DNA from: RPQK01 sp041946865
GTDB taxonomy: Bacteria > Acidobacteriota > UBA6911 > RPQK01
DNA: 20,837 nt
Reading direction: 5' to 3'
Assembly: GCA_041946865.1 (NCBI GenBank)
Contig: JBHGBF010000087.1
Span: 1 to 20,837, forward strand
Position 1 is the first letter of the stretch; each line of letters begins with the position of its first letter. The notes beneath the pieces were generated by a model. That model searched no databases and was not told where the DNA came from. It was given only the letters and a program-made list of their open reading frames with translations. Positions 7,344 through 14,257 of this stretch are shown here, piece after piece. The translations under genes were made by a program, and so were the position numbers.

Positions 7344-9011
7344 TTATCCCGTCACGGGCCGCAGCACCCAACCGAGATGCTCGAGCCCGACGCGTACCGC
7401 CTGTCTCAAAGTCCGGAGGTCACTGAAAAGCATCTTCAGATAAACGAAGGCCGGTCCGGGTCGAAAGGCCCATTCACGAAAGGCGCGCTTCTGCCAGTAG
7501 ATCAGGTCTTCGGCCGACAGGTTCTCGTACTGGAGGACGGTTTCCTTGTCCATATCGACCTGTTCCCACTGCGTTCCTTCGCGAAACCACCCGTTTTCGA
7601 TCACCTCAAAAAAGAACGGCGTGCCCGGGTACGGCGCAGCGATGTGGAACAAGGCCAACTCGAGGGGTAGAGTCTTTGCCAGATCGATGGTCTCCCGGAT
7701 GGTTTCGACCGTTTCTCCGGGCAGGCCGATGATGAAATATCCCCAGTTCTTGATTCCGGCGGCCCTTGCCCAGGTCAAGGCCTGGTGGGCCTTCTTGGGA
7801 TTCGCACCCTTCGCGGCTCTTCGAAGGATCTGCTCGTTGCCGCTTTCAATCCCCCAGGAAATCATCCAGCAACCGGCCCGGCCCATCATCTTCAGCATTT
7901 CTTCGTCGACATAATCGACGCGGCTGTTGCAAGTCCACCGGATTTTGACTCCTTCCTTCAGGAGCAGCTGGCACAAGCCCATGACCTGTTCCCGGTTTAC
8001 CGTGAACAGGTCGGCATACATGTGGATGTTGCGGACGCCGAAGTCATAAAGCTGGGAGATCTCTTCGACAATGCGCTGGGGGGACAGGAGCCGGACACTG
8101 TTCTGATACGAGACGTGCTTGATGCAGTACTTGCAGCCTGCCGGGCAGCCGCGGCTGGTGACTACGAAGCTGAAGGGTCCCTTCATGAGCGGCATGCGGT
8201 ACTTCGACAAGGGCAGAAGCCCATACATAGGCGCCGGCAGGTCGTCGAGGTTCGGCAGAAACGGGCGGTCTGGGTTTCGCCTGATTTCACCGGCCTGCCG
8301 CCAGACCAGGCCCTTAATCTCCGAAAGATCCGGCGCCTGGCCTTCGCCGACGGGGAGCGGCCGCCAGTTCGGGTCGGTCTTCCGTAACAGCTCCGTCAGT
8401 ATCGCTGGGCGCATGTTCTGCCGGTTCTCCAGCACGTCAATCAGTTCGCGCATCGTCAACTCGGGCTCTCCTCGCAGGACGAAGTCCAAGGCCGGGTAGT
8501 CGCGCATGGTCTCGGTCGGCATCGGCGTCACGTGAGTCCCAAAGGCCATGGTCTTGGCCCCCATGCTCCTGGCCAACATGACGCCGTACATATCGTTCGT
8601 CAGGGTCGGGGCCGTGACCTGCGTCAGGTAATACTTGGGGGCTTTTTCTCGCAGGGTCTTCTCGAATTCCGGCCACGTCATCCGCTCGGCGATGGCATCA
8701 ACCACCTGGACCCGGTAGTCGGGATGAAGAAGCGAGGCCAGCTGGGCCAGGGAGCATTGCGGCCAAACCATCTCCTCGCGGCTCCTCCGGCCCACCCGGT
8801 GCTGTGTCCTGATCCATATTCCGCCATCGGGGGAAGGAGGGTTGACCAGGAGCACGTCCACCGCGCCCGTAGGACGAGACTTGACGAGAGGACGAACGAC
8901 TACGCCCGCGTCCGGAAAGTTGGCCATCTTCAAGGGCTTGACCGCACGAGTTCCGAGGTTGACGCGGAGATCGTTGGCTGGCTTAATCCCGCCGGGGGAA
9001 TCAGAATTCAT
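7344..9011 (-). CDS. Radical SAM protein with B12-binding-like N-terminal domain
   Basis: A 555-residue enzyme. Residues about 53-200 resemble the Rossmann-like cobalamin-binding domain common in this class (DVLLVNPPSPDGG, then LAQLASLLHPDYRVQVVDA and DFVLRGEPELTM), but no DxHxxG cobalamin-ligating motif is visible, which is usual for many members. The radical SAM core starts at FVVTSRGCPAGCKYC with the CxxxCxxC cluster that binds the 4Fe-4S centre. IHMYADLFTVNREQV, SWGIESGNEQILRRAAKG and GYFIIGLPGETVETI follow, all typical of the B12-radical SAM superfamily. Such enzymes often methylate unactivated carbons or rearrange skeletons; the substrate here is unknown. The ATG start (9009-9011) lies inside the last codons of the upstream fusion gene (11-base overlap), so it is co-expressed with polysaccharide genes. 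Class is sure; reaction is not. Confidence 0.9.
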   Translation of the reverse strand: MNSDSPGGIKPANDLRVNLGTRAVKPLKMANFPDAGVVVRPLVKSRPTGAVDVLLVNPPSPDGGIWIRTQHRVGRRSREEMVWPQCSLAQLASLLHPDYRVQVVDAIAERMTWPEFEKTLREKAPKYYLTQVTAPTLTNDMYGVMLARSMGAKTMAFGTHVTPMPTETMRDYPALDFVLRGEPELTMRELIDVLENRQNMRPAILTELLRKTDPNWRPLPVGEGQAPDLSEIKGLVWRQAGEIRRNPDRPFLPNLDDLPAPMYGLLPLSKYRMPLMKGPFSFVVTSRGCPAGCKYCIKHVSYQNSVRLLSPQRIVEEISQLYDFGVRNIHMYADLFTVNREQVMGLCQLLLKEGVKIRWTCNSRVDYVDEEMLKMMGRAGCWMISWGIESGNEQILRRAAKGANPKKAHQALTWARAAGIKNWGYFIIGLPGETVETIRETIDLAKTLPLELALFHIAAPYPGTPFFFEVIENGWFREGTQWEQVDMDKETVLQYENLSAEDLIYWQKRAFREWAFRPGPAFVYLKMLFSDLRTLRQAVRVGLEHLGWVLRPVTG

Positions 9012-11139
9012 ACGTTTCCTTAAACTGCAACCGCATTTCGTCTGTAACTTTCAGAGGCCTTTCACTGAGCGCTTCCATGACACGCATCAGCACCCAGGAA
9101 ATGAAGAGTTGGAGACCCACCAGCGTGAACAGGGCGCTGCCGAGCAACCAGAGCCAAAGCCTCGAAATTTCCCATCCTTGCAGGGCCAGTGCCAGGCTGG
9201 TCACGGCCACGGTGATGCCGCCAAGAAAGACGACGGCGCCCAGCCAACCGAACTGGTGATCGATTGGCCGGCCCAGGATCGTAGTGTGGCGCTGCAGCGG
9301 AGTCGGCTCCCGATGCAGCAGAGCGGTGAGGTAGTTGAAGGTGATACCGAGGGCGAAAGTGGTGACCCCGGCCACCGCGAGAACCAGGGCGGCGAACACG
9401 CTGAACGCGCCCCACGGCCCCAATTCCGTTACTCCCTGAAGGCGAAGAGCCACCACGGAAGCGCCCACCACGCCGGCAGCACCGAGACACAGCAGGCCAC
9501 AGGTGCCGAGAATGCGTACCGGATTGTATTCAAGCGCGGTCCAGAGGATCGTTTTCAAAAACCGGGTCCCATCCTGGACGACCCGAAGCTTGGAACGGCC
9601 GGAGCGTTCATAGTAAGGAATCGGCACTTCGATTACGTTCAAGCCTTCATGCACCGCGCGGGTGCTCATGACCGGGGTAAAGTTCAGTCCGTCAGGCAGC
9701 GGATAGAGGCGCGGCAAAGCGTTGCGGTGAACGACTCTCATGCCGCTCGCCGGATCGAAGACTTTCCTCTTTCCGATATAAGACACGAGAGTGGACCAGG
9801 CGACGTTGCCAATACGGCGGATCAGCGGCATCCGGGTGTCGGCACCCGACCTCCGCGAGCCGACGACCACGTCAGCCCTTTCCTTGATGGCCGTCCGGCA
9901 GAGCGTGGCGAAAAGCTCGGGCGGGTACGTACTGTCGGCGTCAAGAAAGGCCAGCCACTCGCCGTGCGCACGGGCGAAACCGGTCTTGATCGCTGCTCCG
10001 TAGCCCCGGTTGCTCGGGTGGCGGATCACACGAACCGACTCGAAAGTGCTCGCGATCCGGGCTGTCCCGTCTGTCGATCCGTCATCTACGACCAGGATCT
10101 CGAGATTCTCGATCCCGGCCTGCTTCAGGTCGGCCCGTATCCCTTCGACCCTCCTGATGATGTCTGAAATCCCTTCTTCTTCGTTAAGCGCGGGAATCAC
10201 TACGGACAAGGTAACCCCCGCTCCGGCCGGGTTGCTGATGTCTTTGCTGTCGGCTGGCGCTCCCTGAGCCCCGCTACAGGCCGCTAAGCTTGGAAAATCC
10301 ACAGTCTCCTCCGTTATCTCAACTTGAATCCGTTTGATCACTCGCGCTGGGACGCCGGCGACGACCGAATGGGCAGGAACATCCTTGGTAACCACGGCCC
10401 CGGCCGCGACGACCGCGCCCTTACCGATACGGACGCCGTCGAGGATGATGCTTCCGGAGCCGATCCACACATCGTCTTCAATGACGATTCCTTCCGCAGT
10501 AATACCTTGGTCAGTGAAAGACCGGCCGGGGTCTTCGAAGACGTGATTCACCGCAATGATCTGCACCAGGGGAGAGGTGTAGACCCTGTCGCCGAGGACT
10601 ACTCCTCCCTGGCCGCGGATGACGTTGTATTCGCCGATCAGAGTCTGGCGGCCGATCCGGATCCCCGAATGCGGCATCTGGCGATAGTTGTAAACGTTAA
10701 GAACCGAGCCGTGCATAACCAGGCTGCCGGCTCCGATCTCGATGCCGTTCGGACAGGCGTGTAGACAAACACCGTGATCGAGGTAAGCGCCGTGGCCGAG
10801 GCGGACGTTTCTCGCAAACCGTATGCGTACGCCATCCTCAATGGCCGCCCACCCCTCCATCTTGAGAATGAGGCGGTACAGCACCCCCCGCAGAGCGATG
10901 CCTAAAAGCGTCGGCACCCAGCCGGACAGAGCGAAGATCAGCTGTTCCAGCAGATATCGCCCCGTACCCTGCGCCTGCCGGCCTAGATACAGGCGGACAC
11001 CGCTCATCATGCCGTCATTCCGGGGTTCAGGTGCGAAATAAACAGTGCGTCCCGACGACTCCGGCTTCCTGTCTGACATTAGTGATTTCAAATGCTTCAG
11101 TCGCGGGGAGAGCCGCTTGCCGACGCTGACAATCGACAC
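9001..11139 (-). CDS. Fusion protein: left-handed beta-helix acyltransferase + GT2 (DPM1-like) glycosyltransferase + four membrane helices
   Basis: A single 712-residue frame joins two enzymes that are normally separate. Residues about 100-270 are a hexapeptide-repeat O-acetyltransferase: repeated IxIGxx turns (IEIGAGS, IRIGRQT, VWIGSGSIILDGVRIGKGAVV), a NHVFEDP segment with the likely catalytic His199, and the closing VVAGVPARVIKR. A Pro/Ala/Ser-rich linker (about 272-310) follows. Residues 311-530 are a family 2 glycosyltransferase like polyprenyl-phosphate sugar transferases: LSVVIPALNEEEGI, VDDGSTDGT (351-359), FLDADSTYPPE (D400, D402), VVGSRRSG. Four hydrophobic segments lie at about 545-567, 578-601, 633-654 and 660-687. 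The start is a GTG (11137-11139); ATGs at codons 21, 44 and 45 are alternatives and no Shine-Dalgarno decides between them. It is the first gene of the minus-strand operon. The two activities are likely; substrates are unknown. Confidence 0.88.
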   Translation of the reverse strand: MSIVSVGKRLSPRLKHLKSLMSDRKPESSGRTVYFAPEPRNDGMMSGVRLYLGRQAQGTGRYLLEQLIFALSGWVPTLLGIALRGVLYRLILKMEGWAAIEDGVRIRFARNVRLGHGAYLDHGVCLHACPNGIEIGAGSLVMHGSVLNVYNYRQMPHSGIRIGRQTLIGEYNVIRGQGGVVLGDRVYTSPLVQIIAVNHVFEDPGRSFTDQGITAEGIVIEDDVWIGSGSIILDGVRIGKGAVVAAGAVVTKDVPAHSVVAGVPARVIKRIQVEITEETVDFPSLAACSGAQGAPADSKDISNPAGAGVTLSVVIPALNEEEGISDIIRRVEGIRADLKQAGIENLEILVVDDGSTDGTARIASTFESVRVIRHPSNRGYGAAIKTGFARAHGEWLAFLDADSTYPPELFATLCRTAIKERADVVVGSRRSGADTRMPLIRRIGNVAWSTLVSYIGKRKVFDPASGMRVVHRNALPRLYPLPDGLNFTPVMSTRAVHEGLNVIEVPIPYYERSGRSKLRVVQDGTRFLKTILWTALEYNPVRILGTCGLLCLGAAGVVGASVVALRLQGVTELGPWGAFSVFAALVLAVAGVTTFALGITFNYLTALLHREPTPLQRHTTILGRPIDHQFGWLGAVVFLGGITVAVTSLALALQGWEISRLWLWLLGSALFTLVGLQLFISWVLMRVMEALSERPLKVTDEMRLQFKETYEF

Positions 11140-11163
11140 GCCTCGCGCCCGTCACTTACACGA

Positions 11164-11178
11164 CCTTCAACTTGAAGG
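11164..11178. promoter_or_regulatory. 15-base palindrome, candidate operator
   Basis: CCTTCAA (11164-11170) and TTGAAGG (11172-11178) are perfect inverted arms around a single C. The site begins 24 bases before the GTG of the minus-strand fusion gene, where a dimeric repressor could block transcription. It is too tightly spaced to be an RNA hairpin (one-base loop), which favours a DNA-binding site. No known regulator family can be assigned. Confidence 0.4.
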
Positions 11179-11203
11179 CTCTCTGGCACGTGCGACTCAG
11201 CCG

Positions 11204-11288
11204 GTTGGACTCGGTCGAGGTTGTCCAACACAACGCTCTCTGGGGAGCGCCTTGGGGGCTTCCCGGCACACGGTGTAATCTGTTGGAC
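11204..11288. repeat. Three copies of GTTGGAC/GTCCAAC in the divergent region
   Basis: GTTGGAC occurs at 11204-11210 and 11282-11288, and its exact reverse complement GTCCAAC at 11223-11229. The first two form an inverted repeat with a 12-base centre. The second and third copies share the longer form TGTCCAACA/TGTTGGACA. Candidate binding sites for a regulator of the locus; inferred from position and repetition only. Confidence 0.4.
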
Positions 11289-11489
11289 ATACCGACGAGA
11301 GTTTTTGAAGTTGGCCCATCTTAATGGACCCGTGGTTGTCGCGTCCCTGCGTTTGTTTTGAGTTTCTGGGCGGAATTATGGAAAAAAACGGCTGAGCCGA
11401 ATCGCGGACCGCACCCGGCTTGCGGGGCCGCAATCCGCAACAGACGCGGGGCAAAGACCTTAGGACGAAGAACGAAAGGACCTGCTGCG

Positions 11490-12305
11490 ATGCGCAGACT
11501 CGGACAGTACCTGCTTCGTACACTGCAAAACCGTCTGGCTGGCCTGGGCTGGATGACGGAGCTCACTCCGGAGACGATGGCGCGATCTGCGGTAGTCTTT
11601 GCGCCCCATCCGGACGATGAAACGCTCGGCTGCGGCGGGACCTTGATCAAGAAACGGGCGGCAGGCGCGCGCGTCACAATCGCGTTCATGACCGACGGCC
11701 GGACATCCCATAGTCACCTCATGGCCGTTGACCGCCTGATCACCTTGCGCGCGCAAGAAGCAACTGCCGCTGCACGAGTTCTTGGCCTGGGGGAATCCAA
11801 TATCTGTTTCCTGGGCTTCCCGGACAGGCGCCTCCACGTCTATGAGAATGCCGCCAGGGCAAGAGTCGAGGAGATCCTGGCTTTAAAGCTCCCGGAACAG
11901 GTCTTTATCCCCTACTGCAGGGACAAGACGCCGGACCATCTCGCTACGCATCGGATCGTCTCGACGGCCCTGGCGCGGCTGACGCGCTCCGTGACCGTCT
12001 GTGAATACCCCATCTGGTTCTGGCGCCACTGGCCCTGGGTGCCGGTCCCGCCTCGCCGGGAGGGCTTAAAACTGTTGCGGGAGAGTTTCTCGGCGGGGTG
12101 GCGTTTGCTCGGCTCCTTTCGCTGCTACGTCTCGGTTGCGGATGTGCTGGATCGCAAACGGGCCGCTCTTGAACAGTACGCCAGCCAGATGACCCGGCTG
12201 ATACCTGATCCGCGCTGGAACACGCTTAATGACGTGGCTGGAGGCGATTTTCTGAAGTGCTTCTTCCAGCCACGGGAGGTGTTCTGTTGCTACGAGTCGG
12301 GCTGA
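11490..12305 (+). CDS. PIG-L family (LmbE-like) deacetylase
   Basis: A 271-residue zinc-dependent deacetylase predicted to remove an N-acyl group, usually N-acetyl, from a glycan or glycan precursor. The signature AVVFAPHPDDETLGCGGTL is at 34-52, with the HPDDE metal/catalytic motif at 40-44. GARVTIAFMTDG (59-70) and PDHLATHRIV (148-157), the usual position of the further His ligand, follow. The start was set at ATG 11490 because an AAAGGA Shine-Dalgarno (11475-11480) stands nine bases upstream and the family begins about here; a frame running back to 11358 has no such support. It is the first plus-strand gene, divergent from the glycosyltransferase operon. A 146-base gap separates it from the cytidylyltransferase gene. 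The substrate is unknown. Confidence 0.88.
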   Translation: MRRLGQYLLRTLQNRLAGLGWMTELTPETMARSAVVFAPHPDDETLGCGGTLIKKRAAGARVTIAFMTDGRTSHSHLMAVDRLITLRAQEATAAARVLGLGESNICFLGFPDRRLHVYENAARARVEEILALKLPEQVFIPYCRDKTPDHLATHRIVSTALARLTRSVTVCEYPIWFWRHWPWVPVPPRREGLKLLRESFSAGWRLLGSFRCYVSVADVLDRKRAALEQYASQMTRLIPDPRWNTLNDVAGGDFLKCFFQPREVFCCYESG

Positions 12306-12451
12306 ACCGCTCTAGCCCCCGCTAGTCCCGGTGATATACTGATCTCAAGAGAACCATCTAGTCGGCATCCCCAACCGGTGATTTAACGAATACGGATAAG
12401 TGCGCGCTCCTTCAGCCTTTTCCTCTCCCTTGGCGCGCAGGAGTGAAGCAT

Positions 12452-13222
12452 ATGAAGGTGGTCATTCTGGCGGGGGGCTACGGCTCCCGGCTGGCTGAAG
12501 AGACCGAAATCCGGCCTAAGCCCCTCGTGGAGATCGGCGGCCGCCCGATTCTCTGGCACATCATGATGCACTACCACTGTTATGGCTATAACCACTTCGT
12601 GATCGCCCTCGGCTACAAAGGCGAGATGATCAAGCGCTACATAGTCGATTACCTGTCGCTCAGCCAGAACCTGACGGTCGACTTCAAGAACCACCAGGTC
12701 CGGCGCCATGATGGCCCCTCCCCCGACTGGACAGTCGAGCTGATCGACACCGGGATTTCGACTTTGACGGGCGGCCGAATCAAGCGGCTTCAACCCTATA
12801 TTGGAAACGAGACCTTCATGATGACCTGGGGAGACGGCGTCTCCGACGTCAATCTGAACGCGCTTCACCAGTTTCATTGCTCCCATGGAAAACTTGCCAC
12901 TATGACGGCCGTCCGGCCGCCCGCTCGCTACGGTCACATCGAGCTGGACGGCGACCGAGTCGAGCAGTTTTCCGAGAAGCCTCAGCTGGGAGAGGGCTGG
13001 ATCAACGGGGCCTTCTTCGTCCTCGAGCCGGGCATTTTCGATTACATCGAGGGCGACCAGACTGTCTGGGAAAGGGAACCGCTTGAAGGGCTGGCTCGGG
13101 ACGGCCAGCTCATGGCCTACAAACACGCTTCTTTCTGGCAGTGTATGGACACCCTCCGTGAAAAACACGTGCTGGAGAAGATCTGGGAGTCTGGAAAGGC
13201 TCCCTGGAAGCTCTGGGCTTGA
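12452..13222 (+). CDS. rfbF: Glucose-1-phosphate cytidylyltransferase
   Basis: A 256-residue sugar nucleotidyltransferase that makes CDP-glucose from glucose 1-phosphate and CTP, the entry step to CDP-deoxy and branched sugars. The N-terminus VVILAGGYGSRLAEETEIRP (3-22) is the nucleotide-binding signature, with Lys23 of RPKPLVEIGGRPILWHIM. MMTWGDGVSDVNL (123-135) holds the metal-binding Asp128, and FWQCMDTLREKHVLE (228-242) holds the second Asp (D233). The length matches RfbF/DdhA proteins. ATG 12452 was chosen over the GTG at 12443 because AGGAG (12439-12443) is ideally spaced (eight bases) for the ATG and overlaps the GTG. Three bases separate it from the next gene, so it is part of an operon. 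A dedicated CDP-glucose 4,6-dehydratase (RfbG) does not follow, which is unusual. Confidence 0.93.
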   Translation: MKVVILAGGYGSRLAEETEIRPKPLVEIGGRPILWHIMMHYHCYGYNHFVIALGYKGEMIKRYIVDYLSLSQNLTVDFKNHQVRRHDGPSPDWTVELIDTGISTLTGGRIKRLQPYIGNETFMMTWGDGVSDVNLNALHQFHCSHGKLATMTAVRPPARYGHIELDGDRVEQFSEKPQLGEGWINGAFFVLEPGIFDYIEGDQTVWEREPLEGLARDGQLMAYKHASFWQCMDTLREKHVLEKIWESGKAPWKLWA

Positions 13223-13225
13223 TCT

Positions 13226-14257
13226 ATGCGAGTACTGGTCACTGGACACCGCGGGTACATCGGCACACGCCTGACGCCCATGCTGATTCAGGCCGGGCAT
13301 GACGTCGCCGGCCTGGACAGCGACCTTTTTCGTTTCTCGACTTTCGGCCGGCAGCCGCCCGAAATACCGGCCCTGCTGAAGGACATCCGGGACGTCGAGA
13401 TCGAGGATCTCGAGGGCTTCGACGCCGTGATCCATCTGGCCGCCCTTTCCAATGACCCGCTGGGGAACCTGAATCCTGAGCTCACGTACGAGATCAACCA
13501 CCGGGCTTCGCTTCGCCTCGCTCGCCTGGCCAGGTCTGCCGCGGTTACACGCTTTGTCTTTTCCTCCTCCTGCAGCGTCTACGGGGCGGGAGGACAGGAG
13601 TTGGTAGACGAAAACGCTCCCTTTAACCCGGTCACGCCTTATGGGCATTCCAAGGAGCTGGCTGAGCACGACATCGCCCGGCTGGCGGACGAAGACTTCA
13701 GCCCGACTTTCCTTCGTAACGCCACCGCCTACGGCGTTTCGCCCCGGCTGCGCTTTGATCTCGTGCTGAACAACATGGTGGCCTGGGCCGTGACGACCGG
13801 CCGCGTGTTGCTGAAAAGCGACGGAACCCCCTGGCGCCCGATTATCCATGTCGAGGATATCTCCCGCGCCTTCCTCGCCGTACTGGCAGCGCCTCGCGAG
13901 CAGGTCCACAATGTAGCCCTGAATACCGGGGCAACCAGCGAAAACTACCGGATCCGGGAATTAGCCGAAATTGTCGCCGAAATAGTTCCCGGCACGACAA
14001 TAGAGTTTGCGCCAGACGCCGGGCCTGATCGACGGACTTACCGCGTGTGCTGCGATAAGATCCTGAAAGTGCTCCCCGACTTTAAAGTCGAGTGGAACGC
14101 CCGGAAGGGAGTCGCCGAGCTTCACCAGGCGTACCAGAAGATCGGCCTGCGGACTGACGAGTTCGAAGGGATTCGCTACAAACGAATCGCCCAGCTGAAG
14201 TCTCTCATGGGCCGCGGAATCGTGGATTCGAGCCTGCGTTGGAGGAAAGCGGCATGA
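13226..14257 (+). CDS. NAD-dependent epimerase/dehydratase (extended SDR) acting on a nucleotide sugar
   Basis: A 343-residue extended short-chain dehydrogenase/reductase. The NAD-binding GxxGxxG is at 7-13 (GHRGYIG), with D31 after the second strand and the LAALS motif at 71-75. The catalytic Ser lies in SSSCSVYG (113-120) and the Tyr/Lys pair is Y139 and K143 of TPYGHSK. RPIIHVEDISRAFLAVL (204-220) is the typical sugar-binding half. Conserved segments ALSNDPLGNLNPELTYEINHR and FLRNATAYGVSPRLR place it in a subgroup that, from memory, is often found beside rfbF and methyltransferase genes. It may be a 4,6-dehydratase, epimerase or reductase for CDP- or another NDP-hexose; it does not look like RfbG, whose N-terminus differs. 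The stop overlaps the next gene as ATGA. Confidence 0.87.
   Translation: MRVLVTGHRGYIGTRLTPMLIQAGHDVAGLDSDLFRFSTFGRQPPEIPALLKDIRDVEIEDLEGFDAVIHLAALSNDPLGNLNPELTYEINHRASLRLARLARSAAVTRFVFSSSCSVYGAGGQELVDENAPFNPVTPYGHSKELAEHDIARLADEDFSPTFLRNATAYGVSPRLRFDLVLNNMVAWAVTTGRVLLKSDGTPWRPIIHVEDISRAFLAVLAAPREQVHNVALNTGATSENYRIRELAEIVAEIVPGTTIEFAPDAGPDRRTYRVCCDKILKVLPDFKVEWNARKGVAELHQAYQKIGLRTDEFEGIRYKRIAQLKSLMGRGIVDSSLRWRKAA

Larger units (their letters stand above)
11140..11489. promoter_or_regulatory. Divergent intergenic region between the two arms of the locus
   Basis: These 350 bases separate the minus-strand operon from the plus-strand PIG-L gene and hold no convincing gene. They should contain promoters for both directions, but I cannot point to a good sigma70 -35/-10 pair or a sigma54 -24/-12 site. 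What can be seen are a 15-base palindrome near the minus-strand start and repeated GTTGGAC/GTCCAAC heptamers, listed separately. An A-rich stretch (11381-11387) precedes the PIG-L gene. Confidence 0.5.

Noticed and set aside
8842..10167. 441-residue open frame on the plus strand
   Set aside because: Antisense to the radical SAM and fusion genes, His/Arg/Pro/Gln-rich composition typical of a shadow frame, and no motif.
11358..11489. 44-codon N-terminal extension of the PIG-L gene
   Set aside because: No family similarity, and a good Shine-Dalgarno supports the ATG at 11490.
11197..11523. 108-residue minus-strand frame in the divergent region
   Set aside because: No ribosome site or motif, Cys/Arg/Pro-rich composition, and it runs into the start of the PIG-L gene.
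12312..12340. CTAGC/GCTAG mini-hairpin followed by TATACT, as terminator plus promoter before rfbF
   Set aside because: The stem has five pairs without a T-run, and no -35-like hexamer lies about 17 bases upstream of TATACT. The gap may hold a promoter, but this is not sufficient support.
12383..13909. 508-residue open frame on the minus strand
   Set aside because: It is antisense to rfbF and the SDR gene, both of which have clear family motifs. It has low-complexity composition and no recognisable domain; long antisense frames are common in GC-rich codon-biased DNA.
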